A stretch of 64,000 nt of DNA. Source: an uncultured Treponema sp. (GTDB taxonomy: Bacteria; Spirochaetota; Spirochaetia; Treponematales; Treponemataceae). The notes below the pieces were generated by a model. The model ran no database searches. It was not told where the DNA came from and was given only the letters and a program-made list of their open reading frames with translations. A program made the position numbers and the translations under genes. Where the stretch lies: the NCBI GenBank assembly GCA_937877535.1, contig CALFJF010000019.1, positions 1 to 64,000 of the forward strand, read 5' to 3'. Each line of letters begins with the position of its first letter. Position 1 is the first letter of the stretch. Shown piece after piece: positions 50,585 through 58,763 of this stretch.

Positions 50585-52060
50585 TTAATTGCACCCTCGC
50601 GCGATTGCTTCTTTGTAAACTTCAAGATATTTTTCGCAACTCGCTTTCCACGTGAAATCTTGCTTCATGCCGCGGATTTGCATTGCGCGAATATGCTCTT
50701 TTTTGTTGTAATACGCCCAAACTGCCCAACCCACTGTGTCGTAAATCGCGCCTGGAGTGAGCGAATCGAACATAAAACCTGTTCCCTCGCCCGTTTGCTC
50801 ATTGTAATTTTGCACAGTGTCGGCAAGTCCGCCCGTGCGCCGCACAATTGGAAGCGTGCCGTACAACTCGGAATACATTTGATTCAAACCGCACGGCTCA
50901 TACTGCGACGGCATCAAAAAGAAATCCGCGCCCGCTTCGATTAAGTGACTGAGTTTTTCGGAATAGCCGATTTTTGCGCGCAAATTGGGAAGTTTTGATT
51001 GAAGCGCGTTGATTTCGTCTTCGCACCATTTTTCGCCCGTTCCGATTATCGCAAATTGAACGTCCATTGTGGCGCAAATCGAATAAATCGAACCGTAAGT
51101 GGGAGCAAAAACTTCCGCGATTCCTTTTTGAGAAACAAGCCGACCGACCATGCCGACTAAAGGCACGTCCGCTCGCTCTGGAAGCCCAAAGGCGCGTTGC
51201 AATTCTGCTTTGCACCGTGCTTTTCCGCTAAAATCATTTTCGTTGAAATTTGCGGGAATGAGTTTGTCAGAGCGAGGATTCCAAGTGTCCGTGTCAACGC
51301 CGTTTACAATGCCTCGAACAACGTCGCTTCTCACGCGCAACAGTCCGTCAAGTCCAAATCCGCCTTCGGGCGTTTGAATTTCGCGCGCATACGTCGGAGA
51401 AACGGTTGTTACCATGTCGGCACTAGAAATTCCTGCTTGCAAAAAATTGATGTCGCCGTTGTGCTCAAATCCCGCCCCGTAATACAGTCCCCAGTCAATT
51501 CCGAGGTCTGAAAATTTGTCTTTTCCGTATGTTCCTTGATACCCCATATTGTGAATCGTATACACGCTCGCCGTGCGACGGAACGGTTCTTGCCAGCGAC
51601 AAACGTGCTTCAAAAGCACTGGCGCAAGTCCCGCCGACCAATCGTGCGCGTGAACGATGTCGGGATACCAGCCGAGTTTATTGCAAATCTGAAACGCGCC
51701 ATGCGCCAAAAGCGAAAATCGATACGGATTGTCGTAAAAATCCGACGAAGGCGTAGGTCCATACACGCCATCGCGCCCAAAGCACTGCTCGTGGTCAATA
51801 AAATAGACCTTTGCGTTTGGAAAACCAGGCAGCGGCGTTTCGTACACTTCCGTCCACTCCTGCCCCATTCCCACGGGAACTCCAAGCGCACCGGGAATCG
51901 AGTCGAGTTTTTTGCGGTCAATTTTGTAATAACGCGGCATTACGATTTTTACGTCGTGTCCCACATTACTCAAATTGCCCGCAAGAGCCGTTACCGCATC
52001 GGCAAGTCCGCCCGTCTTTGCAAACGGCACTACTTCCGCGCTTACCATAAGGATTTTCAT
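50585..52060 (-). CDS. glgA: Glycogen synthase
   Basis: A 491-residue protein from the ATG at 52060, with GGAGGAAG upstream. It is a GT5 enzyme: MVSAEVVPFAKTGGLADAVT (K-x-G-G-L ADP-glucose site), VHAHDWSAGLAPVLLK, TIHNMGYQGTY, GIVNGVDTDTWNPRSD, MVGRLVSQKG and PSQYEPCGLNQMYSELYGTL (E-x7-E region). It extends alpha-1,4-glucan chains. No other glg gene is in the window; it is followed by its own terminator. Confidence 0.94.
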   Translation of the reverse strand: MKILMVSAEVVPFAKTGGLADAVTALAGNLSNVGHDVKIVMPRYYKIDRKKLDSIPGALGVPVGMGQEWTEVYETPLPGFPNAKVYFIDHEQCFGRDGVYGPTPSSDFYDNPYRFSLLAHGAFQICNKLGWYPDIVHAHDWSAGLAPVLLKHVCRWQEPFRRTASVYTIHNMGYQGTYGKDKFSDLGIDWGLYYGAGFEHNGDINFLQAGISSADMVTTVSPTYAREIQTPEGGFGLDGLLRVRSDVVRGIVNGVDTDTWNPRSDKLIPANFNENDFSGKARCKAELQRAFGLPERADVPLVGMVGRLVSQKGIAEVFAPTYGSIYSICATMDVQFAIIGTGEKWCEDEINALQSKLPNLRAKIGYSEKLSHLIEAGADFFLMPSQYEPCGLNQMYSELYGTLPIVRRTGGLADTVQNYNEQTGEGTGFMFDSLTPGAIYDTVGWAVWAYYNKKEHIRAMQIRGMKQDFTWKASCEKYLEVYKEAIARGCN

Positions 52061-52101
52061 ATTTCTTCCTCCAAAATAATTTGATTTTTGAAAAATCGAA
52101 T

Positions 52102-53289
52102 TCAAAAAGACATCGCCGCTTTGAACGCTTTTTCAGAGTTCACGATTGTTTCTTCGCTCACGCAATACGCAAGCCGAAAATACCCCGCGCCTCCAAATCC
52201 TGTTCCAGGGGCGGCAAGAATGTTGAATTTTTTGAGATGCTCGCAAAATTCAGAATCAGAGCCTGAAAAATGCGAAGGAACGGCACAAAAAAGATAAAAC
52301 GCGCCGTCTGGTCGAGCGTATGCTATCCCCGCGCGGTCAAGGATTCCCATCAAAAGGTTGCGCCGTTTTTTGTACGAAGAATAATCGACTTTTGCGTCCC
52401 AACTTTTTGCAATGACTTTTTGAAAAAACGCAGGCGCATTCACAAATCCAAGGACGCGCAAACAAAACGTTACCGCCGCGCTCAAAGTTGCCGCGTCAGA
52501 ACACGAAGGATGTATTGCAACGTATCCAAGCCGCTCGCCTGGAAGACTCAAATCCTTTGCAAACGAAGAAACAATCACCGTTTCGTTGTAAAACTGAAAC
52601 GCGCTTTGAACGACCGCGCCGTCGTAGACAATCGCGCGATACGGCTCGTCGCAAATTAAATAGGGAAATCGACCCGTTTTCTCTCCGTGAACTTTTAGAA
52701 TTGTAGAAAGAGAATCAATTTCTTCTTTTGAGTACACGCGCCCCGTAGGATTATTCGGATTATTTATGATTACGGCAGCAGTTTTTGGAGAAAGAAGCGA
52801 CGCGATTTTTTCAATATCAAGCGAAAAGTCGGATTTTGACGACGCTTCAACCAAAACGCCACCATGATTTTTGACGTAATGCCTGTATTCTGCAAAAAAC
52901 GGCGAAGGAACAACAACTTCGTCATTCGGGGAAAGAATTGCTTTAAGAACGCAGTTGAGCGCACTCGCCGCTCCCGCCGTCAAAACAATGTTTTCGGCAG
53001 ATACATCAATTCCTTGCTCGCGCGAGATTTTTTTTGCAATTTGAGTGCGCGTTTCAAAATACCCCGCGTTTGGCATATACCCGTGGGAGCCGTGCGAGCG
53101 GTCGCGGGCAACTTCTTCAATCGCGCTCAAAACCTCTTCTGGCGGGTCAAGGTCTGGATTTCCAAGCGAAAAATCAAACACGTTTTTTTCTCCAAACTTT
53201 TTTTTGAGCGCGATACCTTCTTCAAACATCCGCCGAATCGCGGATGCGCTTTTATTTGTCATCAAATCTTTTATATGAGAGGCAATCAT
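52102..53289 (-). CDS. Pyridoxal-phosphate-dependent class I aminotransferase
   Basis: A 395-residue protein. Fold type I motifs: FSLGNPDLDPPEEVLSAIEE, YMPNAGYFETRTQIAKK, NPNNPTGRVYSKEEI, ICDEPYRAIVYDG and SSFAKDLSLPGERLGYV with the PLP lysine. It resembles AspC/AlaA-type aminotransferases. The donor is unknown. Its TATAAT lies 7 bases before the ATG on the minus strand and no ribosome-binding site is seen. glgA begins about 40 bases after its stop. Confidence 0.88.
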   Translation of the reverse strand: MIASHIKDLMTNKSASAIRRMFEEGIALKKKFGEKNVFDFSLGNPDLDPPEEVLSAIEEVARDRSHGSHGYMPNAGYFETRTQIAKKISREQGIDVSAENIVLTAGAASALNCVLKAILSPNDEVVVPSPFFAEYRHYVKNHGGVLVEASSKSDFSLDIEKIASLLSPKTAAVIINNPNNPTGRVYSKEEIDSLSTILKVHGEKTGRFPYLICDEPYRAIVYDGAVVQSAFQFYNETVIVSSFAKDLSLPGERLGYVAIHPSCSDAATLSAAVTFCLRVLGFVNAPAFFQKVIAKSWDAKVDYSSYKKRRNLLMGILDRAGIAYARPDGAFYLFCAVPSHFSGSDSEFCEHLKKFNILAAPGTGFGGAGYFRLAYCVSEETIVNSEKAFKAAMSF

Positions 53290-53296
53290 GGTTTGA

Positions 53297-53325
53297 ATTA
53301 TAGCACGACTTTTTTTTTATTTGAA
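53297..53325 (-). promoter_or_regulatory. Promoter of the aminotransferase gene
   Basis: On the minus strand: TTCAAA (53320-53325), 17 bases, TATAAT (53297-53302), then 7 bases to the ATG. A plus-strand TTGAAC at 53321 may serve the divergent gene at 53368. Confidence 0.6.
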
Positions 53326-53367
53326 CGAGTTTATTGGTTTACCTCGAATATTTTGCGCTTTTGGTTT

Positions 53368-54195
53368 ATGATTTTTTCTATGATTCAAAAAATCTGTTTT
53401 GGTGTGTCATTTTTTTTGGCATTTTTCTTCTCAAGCGCGATTTTTGCGCAAAATCAAAAAATCGACGTGGATTCTCTAGCCCTTTTTAACGAGCGACTCA
53501 AAGAATCAGACAAAGAAACGCTTGAAAATGGCGGCGTTCTCGTGAGGAGCATTTCGAGCATGAAAAAACTGTGCGCACGGGAAACCGAAGAAACGCTCCG
53601 CGTCATAAATCCAATGAAAGACGGCGTAAAATCTGGATACATTGCGGAAATCTGGAACATAAGACCGTACAAAGGAAACGAAGATTTAATCGAGCGAATA
53701 AACGACGCGATGGGGAATTTTCTTTCTTTTACGGAAATCAAATTTCGCTCAGAAAAAGACGGTCAACTCTATCCGCTGTATCGAGCGGCGGAACTGCTTT
53801 CGTCCGAAGAAAAAGACGGCATTTTGACGCTCGAAGAAAGGCTCACGATGGATTTACTTGGAACGTTTCGCTCAAAAATTGCGGTCGAAAATTACGGAAC
53901 GCATTTTATCTATCGCCTCGAAAATCTCGACAAAATAAAATACAGACGATTTTTCACCGTCTGCAAAAAAGGCGAACTTAGAAGCGTCGTGGAGGTTTTC
54001 AAAAAGGGCGATTGGTGGGTTATTTTTGCGCTTGGCGGCGCGGACGCGATTCGACCGCCGTTTTTTGGTTCAATGATAGAGCCAGAATTTATTTGTCGTG
54101 TGCGGGCTTTTGCGGATTTTGTGTTTTCGGCAATTGATTCTGAAGGAAAAACCGTAAAAAGCGCACTCGACAGAAGCGATGCCGTAACCGAATGA
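53368..54195 (+). CDS. Secreted protein of unknown function, paralogue 1
   Basis: A 275-residue protein; the ATG at 53368 is chosen because the signal peptide begins there (an ATG at 53380 is also possible). Residues 8-29 are a signal peptide (IFA-QN). The rest has motifs shared with the next gene: L-x-x-G-x-V-L-[VI]-[RK]-S-[IV]-S-S, AEIWNIRPYKGNEDLIE, LENLDKIKYR and IFALGGADAIR. No catalytic motif is recognised. Likely periplasmic. No clear ribosome-binding site precedes either start. Confidence 0.7.
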   Translation: MIFSMIQKICFGVSFFLAFFFSSAIFAQNQKIDVDSLALFNERLKESDKETLENGGVLVRSISSMKKLCARETEETLRVINPMKDGVKSGYIAEIWNIRPYKGNEDLIERINDAMGNFLSFTEIKFRSEKDGQLYPLYRAAELLSSEEKDGILTLEERLTMDLLGTFRSKIAVENYGTHFIYRLENLDKIKYRRFFTVCKKGELRSVVEVFKKGDWWVIFALGGADAIRPPFFGSMIEPEFICRVRAFADFVFSAIDSEGKTVKSALDRSDAVTE

Positions 54196-54258
54196 AAATC
54201 AAACGGTTTGCATTTGCAAATTAAACGGAAAATCAAAAAATCAAAAGGAGAACATCTT

Positions 54259-54978
54259 ATGAAAAAGGCATTTTTTACATTTTCGCTCGCATTTTTGACG
54301 GTTGTTTCAAATCTTTTTGCAACGCCGTTCAATAAATACCTTACAAAAGACGAGAAAGAGCAACTTGATTCTGGAACAGTTTTGATAAAAAGCGTCAGTT
54401 CGCTCAAAAAATTGAGCGTTGACAAAAACGCCCAAACGGAGCAAGTCATTAACGCGATGAAAAAACTCGACCCGTCGTACATCGCAGAAATTATCCAGAT
54501 TCGTCCGTACAAAGGAAACGAAGACCTTTTGGAAAAAATAAACAAAACGCTTTCAGACGTTCCGCAATACGTGGGCATTCCGTATTGGTCAGAGCGTGTT
54601 CAAAAATGGTACGAACTTTACGAGGCGGCGGAAATCACGGGATTGCTCACAGAAGGAAACAGCACGATGATTGCGGCAAAACTCGATATGGCTCCTTTTG
54701 GAGAGTTTGACGCTGAAATCGATATTGAAAAATACGACGACCATTATTTTTATTCGATGAAAAATCTTGACAAACTTCGATACAAAGACAGATTTAACGC
54801 GGTCGGAAAGGAAAAAATGCAGTCGGTCATCACGGTTTTTCGCGACGGGGATAATTGGATTTTGTACGCAATCGGCGGGGCTGATGTTGCGCGGATTCCG
54901 TTTTTCACCGACAGAATCCAAACGTCGTTTATGAATCGAATAAAATCATTTTGCAACTACATTTTTGAAAAAATCTAA
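54259..54978 (+). CDS. Secreted protein of unknown function, paralogue 2
   Basis: A 239-residue protein from the ATG at 54259 (AAAGGAG upstream). It has a signal peptide (residues 1-21, LFA-TP) and the same segments as the preceding gene: VLIKSVSSLKKLSV, AEIIQIRPYKGNEDLLE, MKNLDKLRYKDRF and LYAIGGADVAR. The two are tandem paralogues that have diverged strongly. The YKGNED and GGADxxR motifs are the best-kept parts. Family unknown to me. A palindrome downstream ends the transcript. Confidence 0.72.
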   Translation: MKKAFFTFSLAFLTVVSNLFATPFNKYLTKDEKEQLDSGTVLIKSVSSLKKLSVDKNAQTEQVINAMKKLDPSYIAEIIQIRPYKGNEDLLEKINKTLSDVPQYVGIPYWSERVQKWYELYEAAEITGLLTEGNSTMIAAKLDMAPFGEFDAEIDIEKYDDHYFYSMKNLDKLRYKDRFNAVGKEKMQSVITVFRDGDNWILYAIGGADVARIPFFTDRIQTSFMNRIKSFCNYIFEKI

Positions 54979-54996
54979 TAAAAAATTTTGTATGTC

Positions 54997-55036
54997 GAGT
55001 GGTGGTTGAGTTTATCGAAACCACCACTCTTTTTGA
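54997..55036 (+). repeat. Palindromic dispersed repeat acting as a terminator
   Basis: AGTGGTGGTT (54998-55007) pairs with AACCACCACT (55019-55028), then CTTTTT. The core (GGTGGTT...AACCACC with TTTCGATA...) belongs to the family at 4238 and 11143. It lies just after the second secreted paralogue, so it likely doubles as a terminator. Confidence 0.7.
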
Positions 55037-55049
55037 TGCAAAAAAATCT

Positions 55050-55739
55050 CTAAATCTCAAAATGAAATCCAAGAAAATCTAATGCGCACGCCGTAAAATC
55101 CATTTCTTCGTTTTTTTCAAAAAAATTGAAATTGTAAAGCGCGTCCCCAAAAATCGGAAAACCGCTCCAGGCAAGGTGACAGCGAACTTGATGCCGATAC
55201 CCCGCGCTGATTTTGCAAACGGCTTTGTCGTTTTTGATTTTTACGTTTGTGCGATACAGTGATTTTCCTGCTTTTTTTTCAGAAGCCTTGCCGCTCAAAG
55301 CCGTTACGGGGCGAACGACTTTTCCGTTTTTTCCAAATGGACGAAAGCGACTTTCCAAAATCGCGCACTCACAAAAATCGTTCAAAAAAGGCGGAAACCC
55401 TCCAAGATTTGTGGCATTTTGAGGATTTTTTTCAACTCGCGCTCGATACGTCTTAAAAAAACGCCCCTCGCTTTGCTCAAGTTGAATTTTGTCAAAAAAA
55501 TCTTGCTCCAAAGCGCACAAAAAAAGCCCCTCGGTTTGCGTGTCAAGCCTGTGGCAAAGCCCGCCTTCGATTTCTTTTTTTCCGCGCACAAAAAGAACGG
55601 ACGGAAAATCGCGCGAAATCCGAAATAGAGCGCAATCTTCGCCATTTTTTAGCGGAGCCGTCGGCAAAGCGCGCGGTTTTACGGCAACAATAAAAGGTTC
55701 AGATTTTGTGGGAGAGTGGATTATTTCGATGTTTTTCAT
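55050..55739 (-). CDS. RluA-family pseudouridine synthase (short)
   Basis: A 229-residue protein without an S4 domain. The catalytic motif is LCHRLDTQTEGLFLCAL (HRLD, catalytic Asp). The later ISAGYRHQVRCHLAWSGFPI matches the G-R-x-H-Q-[IV]-R-x-H motif with Tyr in place of the usual Gly-Arg start. It modifies uridine in rRNA or tRNA; the target is unknown. It is the last gene of the long minus-strand operon, 4 bases after the rluD-like gene. Confidence 0.82.
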   Translation of the reverse strand: MKNIEIIHSPTKSEPFIVAVKPRALPTAPLKNGEDCALFRISRDFPSVLFVRGKKEIEGGLCHRLDTQTEGLFLCALEQDFFDKIQLEQSEGRFFKTYRARVEKNPQNATNLGGFPPFLNDFCECAILESRFRPFGKNGKVVRPVTALSGKASEKKAGKSLYRTNVKIKNDKAVCKISAGYRHQVRCHLAWSGFPIFGDALYNFNFFEKNEEMDFTACALDFLGFHFEI

Positions 55740-55743
55740 TTTT

Positions 55744-56721
55744 TTATTCTCGATTGAAATTTTCGCGCAACACTTTCATCACTTTCAAAAATCTTGGAGG
55801 AAGCGGAGCCGTAAACGCAATCAGGTTTCCGAGCGGAGGAAGCGGGATTTTCAAATATCGCGCGTGAAGCATGAGCGTCGCGCTTTTGAATGTTCCCGTT
55901 GGTCTTTTTCCGTAAATCGGGTCGCCTAAAATCGGGCAGCCAAGCGATTTTAAGTGTACGCGGATTTGATGCGTTCGCCCTGTTTTTATACGAACGCGAA
56001 CTAAAGAATATGTTTCTTTTCCATTTGAATATGAAAAAATCACAGAATAGAGCGTCAGTGCTTTTTTTCCCGCATTTGTTTCCGTGGCACGAAATTTTTT
56101 TCTATCGTTTTTGTCGCGCTCGATATTCAATTCGATTTTCCCCGCTTTGTACGGAAGTTTTCCAACGCAAATACACACGTATTCTTTTACGATATTTTTT
56201 CGGAGCGCGAATTGCTTTTGAAGAAAATCCTCCGACGCTCGATTTCGCGCGGTGATTATGACTCCCGAAGTGTCTTTATCGAGCCGATGAATAATTCCTG
56301 GGCGACGGAGGGCGAGCGTTTCTGCTTGATTGTTTGCGTTGTCGCAAATCGAAAGAGCCTCCCTCCCCCAGCGAAACAAAAGCGCGGAAACGAGCGTTCC
56401 TGTCCAATTTCCGCTTGCGGGGTGAACGACCATGCCTTGCTTTTTGTTCACCACGGTAACGTTTTCATCTTCGTACAAAATGGAAAGCGGAATGTCTTCT
56501 GGCTCAATTTTTGAAGGCACGTCGTCTTCCCATTCGATTTCAATGCGGTCGCCTGATTTGACTTTTGCAGAAAGTTTTGACGGATTTCCGTTCAAAAGAA
56601 TGGAAGTCAAAAATCCTTTTAGGTGCGAGCGCGAAATGCCGTTTTGAGAAAAAGACACAAATTTGTCGAGCCGCATTGAGTCTCCAAAATCATCGGGAAC
56701 GACCGCGCTAAAAAACGGCAC
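55744..56721 (-). CDS. RluD-like pseudouridine synthase with S4 domain
   Basis: About 325 residues. The start is put at GTG 56721 (AAAGGAG 9 bases upstream) rather than TTG at 56727. An S4 RNA-binding domain (about 15-70) precedes the catalytic domain: VVHPASGNWTGTLVSALL, GIIHRLDKDTSGVIITARN and KTGRTHQIRVHLKSLGCPILG. The family makes pseudouridines in 23S rRNA helix 69. It overlaps the end of the previous gene by 14 bases. Confidence 0.87.
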   Translation of the reverse strand: MPFFSAVVPDDFGDSMRLDKFVSFSQNGISRSHLKGFLTSILLNGNPSKLSAKVKSGDRIEIEWEDDVPSKIEPEDIPLSILYEDENVTVVNKKQGMVVHPASGNWTGTLVSALLFRWGREALSICDNANNQAETLALRRPGIIHRLDKDTSGVIITARNRASEDFLQKQFALRKNIVKEYVCICVGKLPYKAGKIELNIERDKNDRKKFRATETNAGKKALTLYSVIFSYSNGKETYSLVRVRIKTGRTHQIRVHLKSLGCPILGDPIYGKRPTGTFKSATLMLHARYLKIPLPPLGNLIAFTAPLPPRFLKVMKVLRENFNRE

Positions 56722-57163
56722 TTTCAATCACTCCTTTGAAAAAATAATCTCGATTTTCGTTGATTTCGTTTTGAACGTTTTGCGGAAGCGGTTCTGCAGA
56801 AATGGGAGAAATGGGGGAAGATTTTTTTCGCGAATGGCGTTTTATGAGCGTAAGTGCAAGGTCGGTAAGTCCCAATGCAACGCACACACCCGCAGAAATG
56901 GCGATAACGTGCTTTTGGTCTTCGCTTGTAAACGAATCCGTTGATTTGTCGAGCGGATTTCTAAACTCGCCGTAAACGGCGATTGAGTATCCAAGCGTCG
57001 TCCAAAGCGTTACAAACGGAAGCGAGCCGAGCGTTATGATTTCCGTTCGCCGAAGGTCGCGACTCCATTGCGGAAACTCAACGTTTTTCCACGTTGAGTC
57101 CTCGGAAAATGATTGAAAAACAAAAAAAAGCGCGAAAAAAACAATGAAAATGGTTCTTTTCAC
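56708..57163 (-). CDS. Small exported or membrane protein of unknown function
   Basis: A 151-residue protein starting with GTG (GAGG upstream). It has a signal peptide (residues 1-20) and two further hydrophobic segments (about 45-63 and 88-106), followed by a basic, Pro-rich tail. No recognised motif. It overlaps yggS by ATGA-like coupling (TGA/GTG) and the rluD-like start, so it belongs to the same operon. Confidence 0.62.
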   Translation of the reverse strand: MKRTIFIVFFALFFVFQSFSEDSTWKNVEFPQWSRDLRRTEIITLGSLPFVTLWTTLGYSIAVYGEFRNPLDKSTDSFTSEDQKHVIAISAGVCVALGLTDLALTLIKRHSRKKSSPISPISAEPLPQNVQNEINENRDYFFKGVIESAVF

Positions 57164-57876
57164 AACGTCCTCTCTCCAAAAATCGCCGAGCCAATTCTAA
57201 CGATTGTCGCCCCTTCCTCGATTCCAATCAAAAAGTCGTCGCTCATTCCCATCGACAACTCGCTCAAATCCAAAGACGGAAATTCCGCACTCATTTTGTC
57301 GCGAAGAAGGCGCATACTTCTAAACGATTCGCGGATTTTTTCTTCGTTTTGAGTCGCAGGTGCCATCGTCATAAAGCCGCGCACATTCACGTGCGTGATT
57401 TTTCCCAACGCGATTGCCTTTAGACAAGCGCACACGTCGTCCTCGCTTCTAAAACCCGCTTTTGACTCTTCGCCCGTGTGAATTTCAAAAAGAACGTCGA
57501 TTTTTCGGTTGATTTTGGAAGCGACTTTTTCGATTTCTTCAAGAAGTTCAATTCTGTCAACGCTTTCAATCATCGTTAATTGACGAATCGAAAGAGCCTT
57601 TTGCACTTTGTTTCTCTGAAGCGAGCCGATTATGTGAAGAGAAGCCGTTTCGGGAAGAAGGGCGAATTTTTCAAACGCTTCTTGAACGCGATTTTCTCCA
57701 AAGAGATTTTGACCTGCAAAAATGGCGTCTTCGACCGCTTCTTTTGGATGGAATTTTGAAACGGCAACAAGGCGCACGCTATTTTCACTTCGATTTGATT
57801 TTTTGCACGCCAATGCAATTTTTTCTTTTATCGAGGATAGATTTTCTTTTATTGTGCTGTTTTTTATTTCACTCAT
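57160..57876 (-). CDS. yggS: YggS-family PLP homeostasis protein
   Basis: A 238-residue protein. It has VRLVAVSKFHPKEAVEDAI (PLP lysine in SKFHP), FGENRVQEA, HIIGSLQRNKV, FEIHTGEESKAGF and LSMGMSDDFLIGIEEGATIVRIGSAIFGER, the full YggS/PLPBP pattern. It binds pyridoxal phosphate and helps B6 balance. Often a neighbour of cell-envelope genes. Confidence 0.92.
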   Translation of the reverse strand: MSEIKNSTIKENLSSIKEKIALACKKSNRSENSVRLVAVSKFHPKEAVEDAIFAGQNLFGENRVQEAFEKFALLPETASLHIIGSLQRNKVQKALSIRQLTMIESVDRIELLEEIEKVASKINRKIDVLFEIHTGEESKAGFRSEDDVCACLKAIALGKITHVNVRGFMTMAPATQNEEKIRESFRSMRLLRDKMSAEFPSLDLSELSMGMSDDFLIGIEEGATIVRIGSAIFGERTL

Positions 57877-57888
57877 TTTGAAGCCTTT

Positions 57889-58755
57889 TTATTTTGAAAA
57901 TTTTTGTTTTTCTTCCAAAATCGCGTCCGAAAGCAAAAGCAATTTTTCCACACAAACGCTCTCCACGCGACTTTCGCCTGAAATGTCGCACCGAAAAAGA
58001 GTGGTATCCACGTCAAAATCCTCGGAAAATGAAAGCAAATTGTTCCGAATCGTCTTTCTTCGAGAAGAAAACAGGTGTCGCACCATTTGGCAAAAAAAGC
58101 GACTGTCCTTGCAAACGGGAAATTCTTTTTTTGGAACAAGGCAAAGCGTTCTGCTCAAAACGTTTGGAACTGGCCAAAAATTTCCGCCAGGAAGGTCAAC
58201 GACGGTTTTTATGTCATACGCCCAAGAGCAAAGCACAGAAAAAGACGAATACTCTTTTCCGCCGTGTTTTGCCGCCATTCTTTGCGCCACTTCTTTTTGA
58301 ATCGTAACAACCATTTTTTGAAATCGTACCCCAGATTCAATCGTAGAGCCGATTATGCGGGCGGCAACGTTGTACGGGAGGTTTCCAAAAAAACAATCTG
58401 GCAGATTTGACAATTCGCTTTTCCAGGTTTTAAGAACGTCCCCTTCAACGATTTTCAATTTTCCCGATTCGATTTCCGAAGAAAAAAACGAACGCAAAAG
58501 ATTTGAAAAACCGTGGTCGATTTCAAACACGGTAACTATCGCGCCGCGCAAAAGCAATTCCGCTGTCATTGCGCCAAGTCCAGGTCCGACTTCCCAAATC
58601 CGCATTCCTTCAAAAATCTCAAGAGAATCAACGATTTTTTTTCGCAACGTTTCGTTCACTAAAAAATTCTGCCCGAATTTTTTTTGCATTGCCATGCCAT
58701 TTTCATCGAGCGTTTTTTTTAACGATGCAGGCGAGTTGTAATCTGGACAGTTCAT
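57889..58755 (-). CDS. rsmA: 16S rRNA dimethyladenosine transferase
   Basis: A 288-residue protein from the ATG at 58755. Motifs: KKFGQNFLVNETLRKKIVDS, WEVGPGLGAMTAELLLRGA (SAM site), FEIDHGFSNLL and FGNLPYNVAARII (NLPY catalytic motif). It dimethylates two adjacent adenines near the 3' end of 16S rRNA. It lies in the minus-strand operon between comEC-like and yggS. Confidence 0.93.
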   Translation of the reverse strand: MNCPDYNSPASLKKTLDENGMAMQKKFGQNFLVNETLRKKIVDSLEIFEGMRIWEVGPGLGAMTAELLLRGAIVTVFEIDHGFSNLLRSFFSSEIESGKLKIVEGDVLKTWKSELSNLPDCFFGNLPYNVAARIIGSTIESGVRFQKMVVTIQKEVAQRMAAKHGGKEYSSFSVLCSWAYDIKTVVDLPGGNFWPVPNVLSRTLCLVPKKEFPVCKDSRFFCQMVRHLFSSRRKTIRNNLLSFSEDFDVDTTLFRCDISGESRVESVCVEKLLLLSDAILEEKQKFSK

Positions 58756-58763
58756 TTTTGATT

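Noticed and set aside
52864..53367. N-terminal extension of secreted paralogue 1
   Set aside because: It overlaps the aminotransferase gene on the other strand; the signal peptide begins at 53368.
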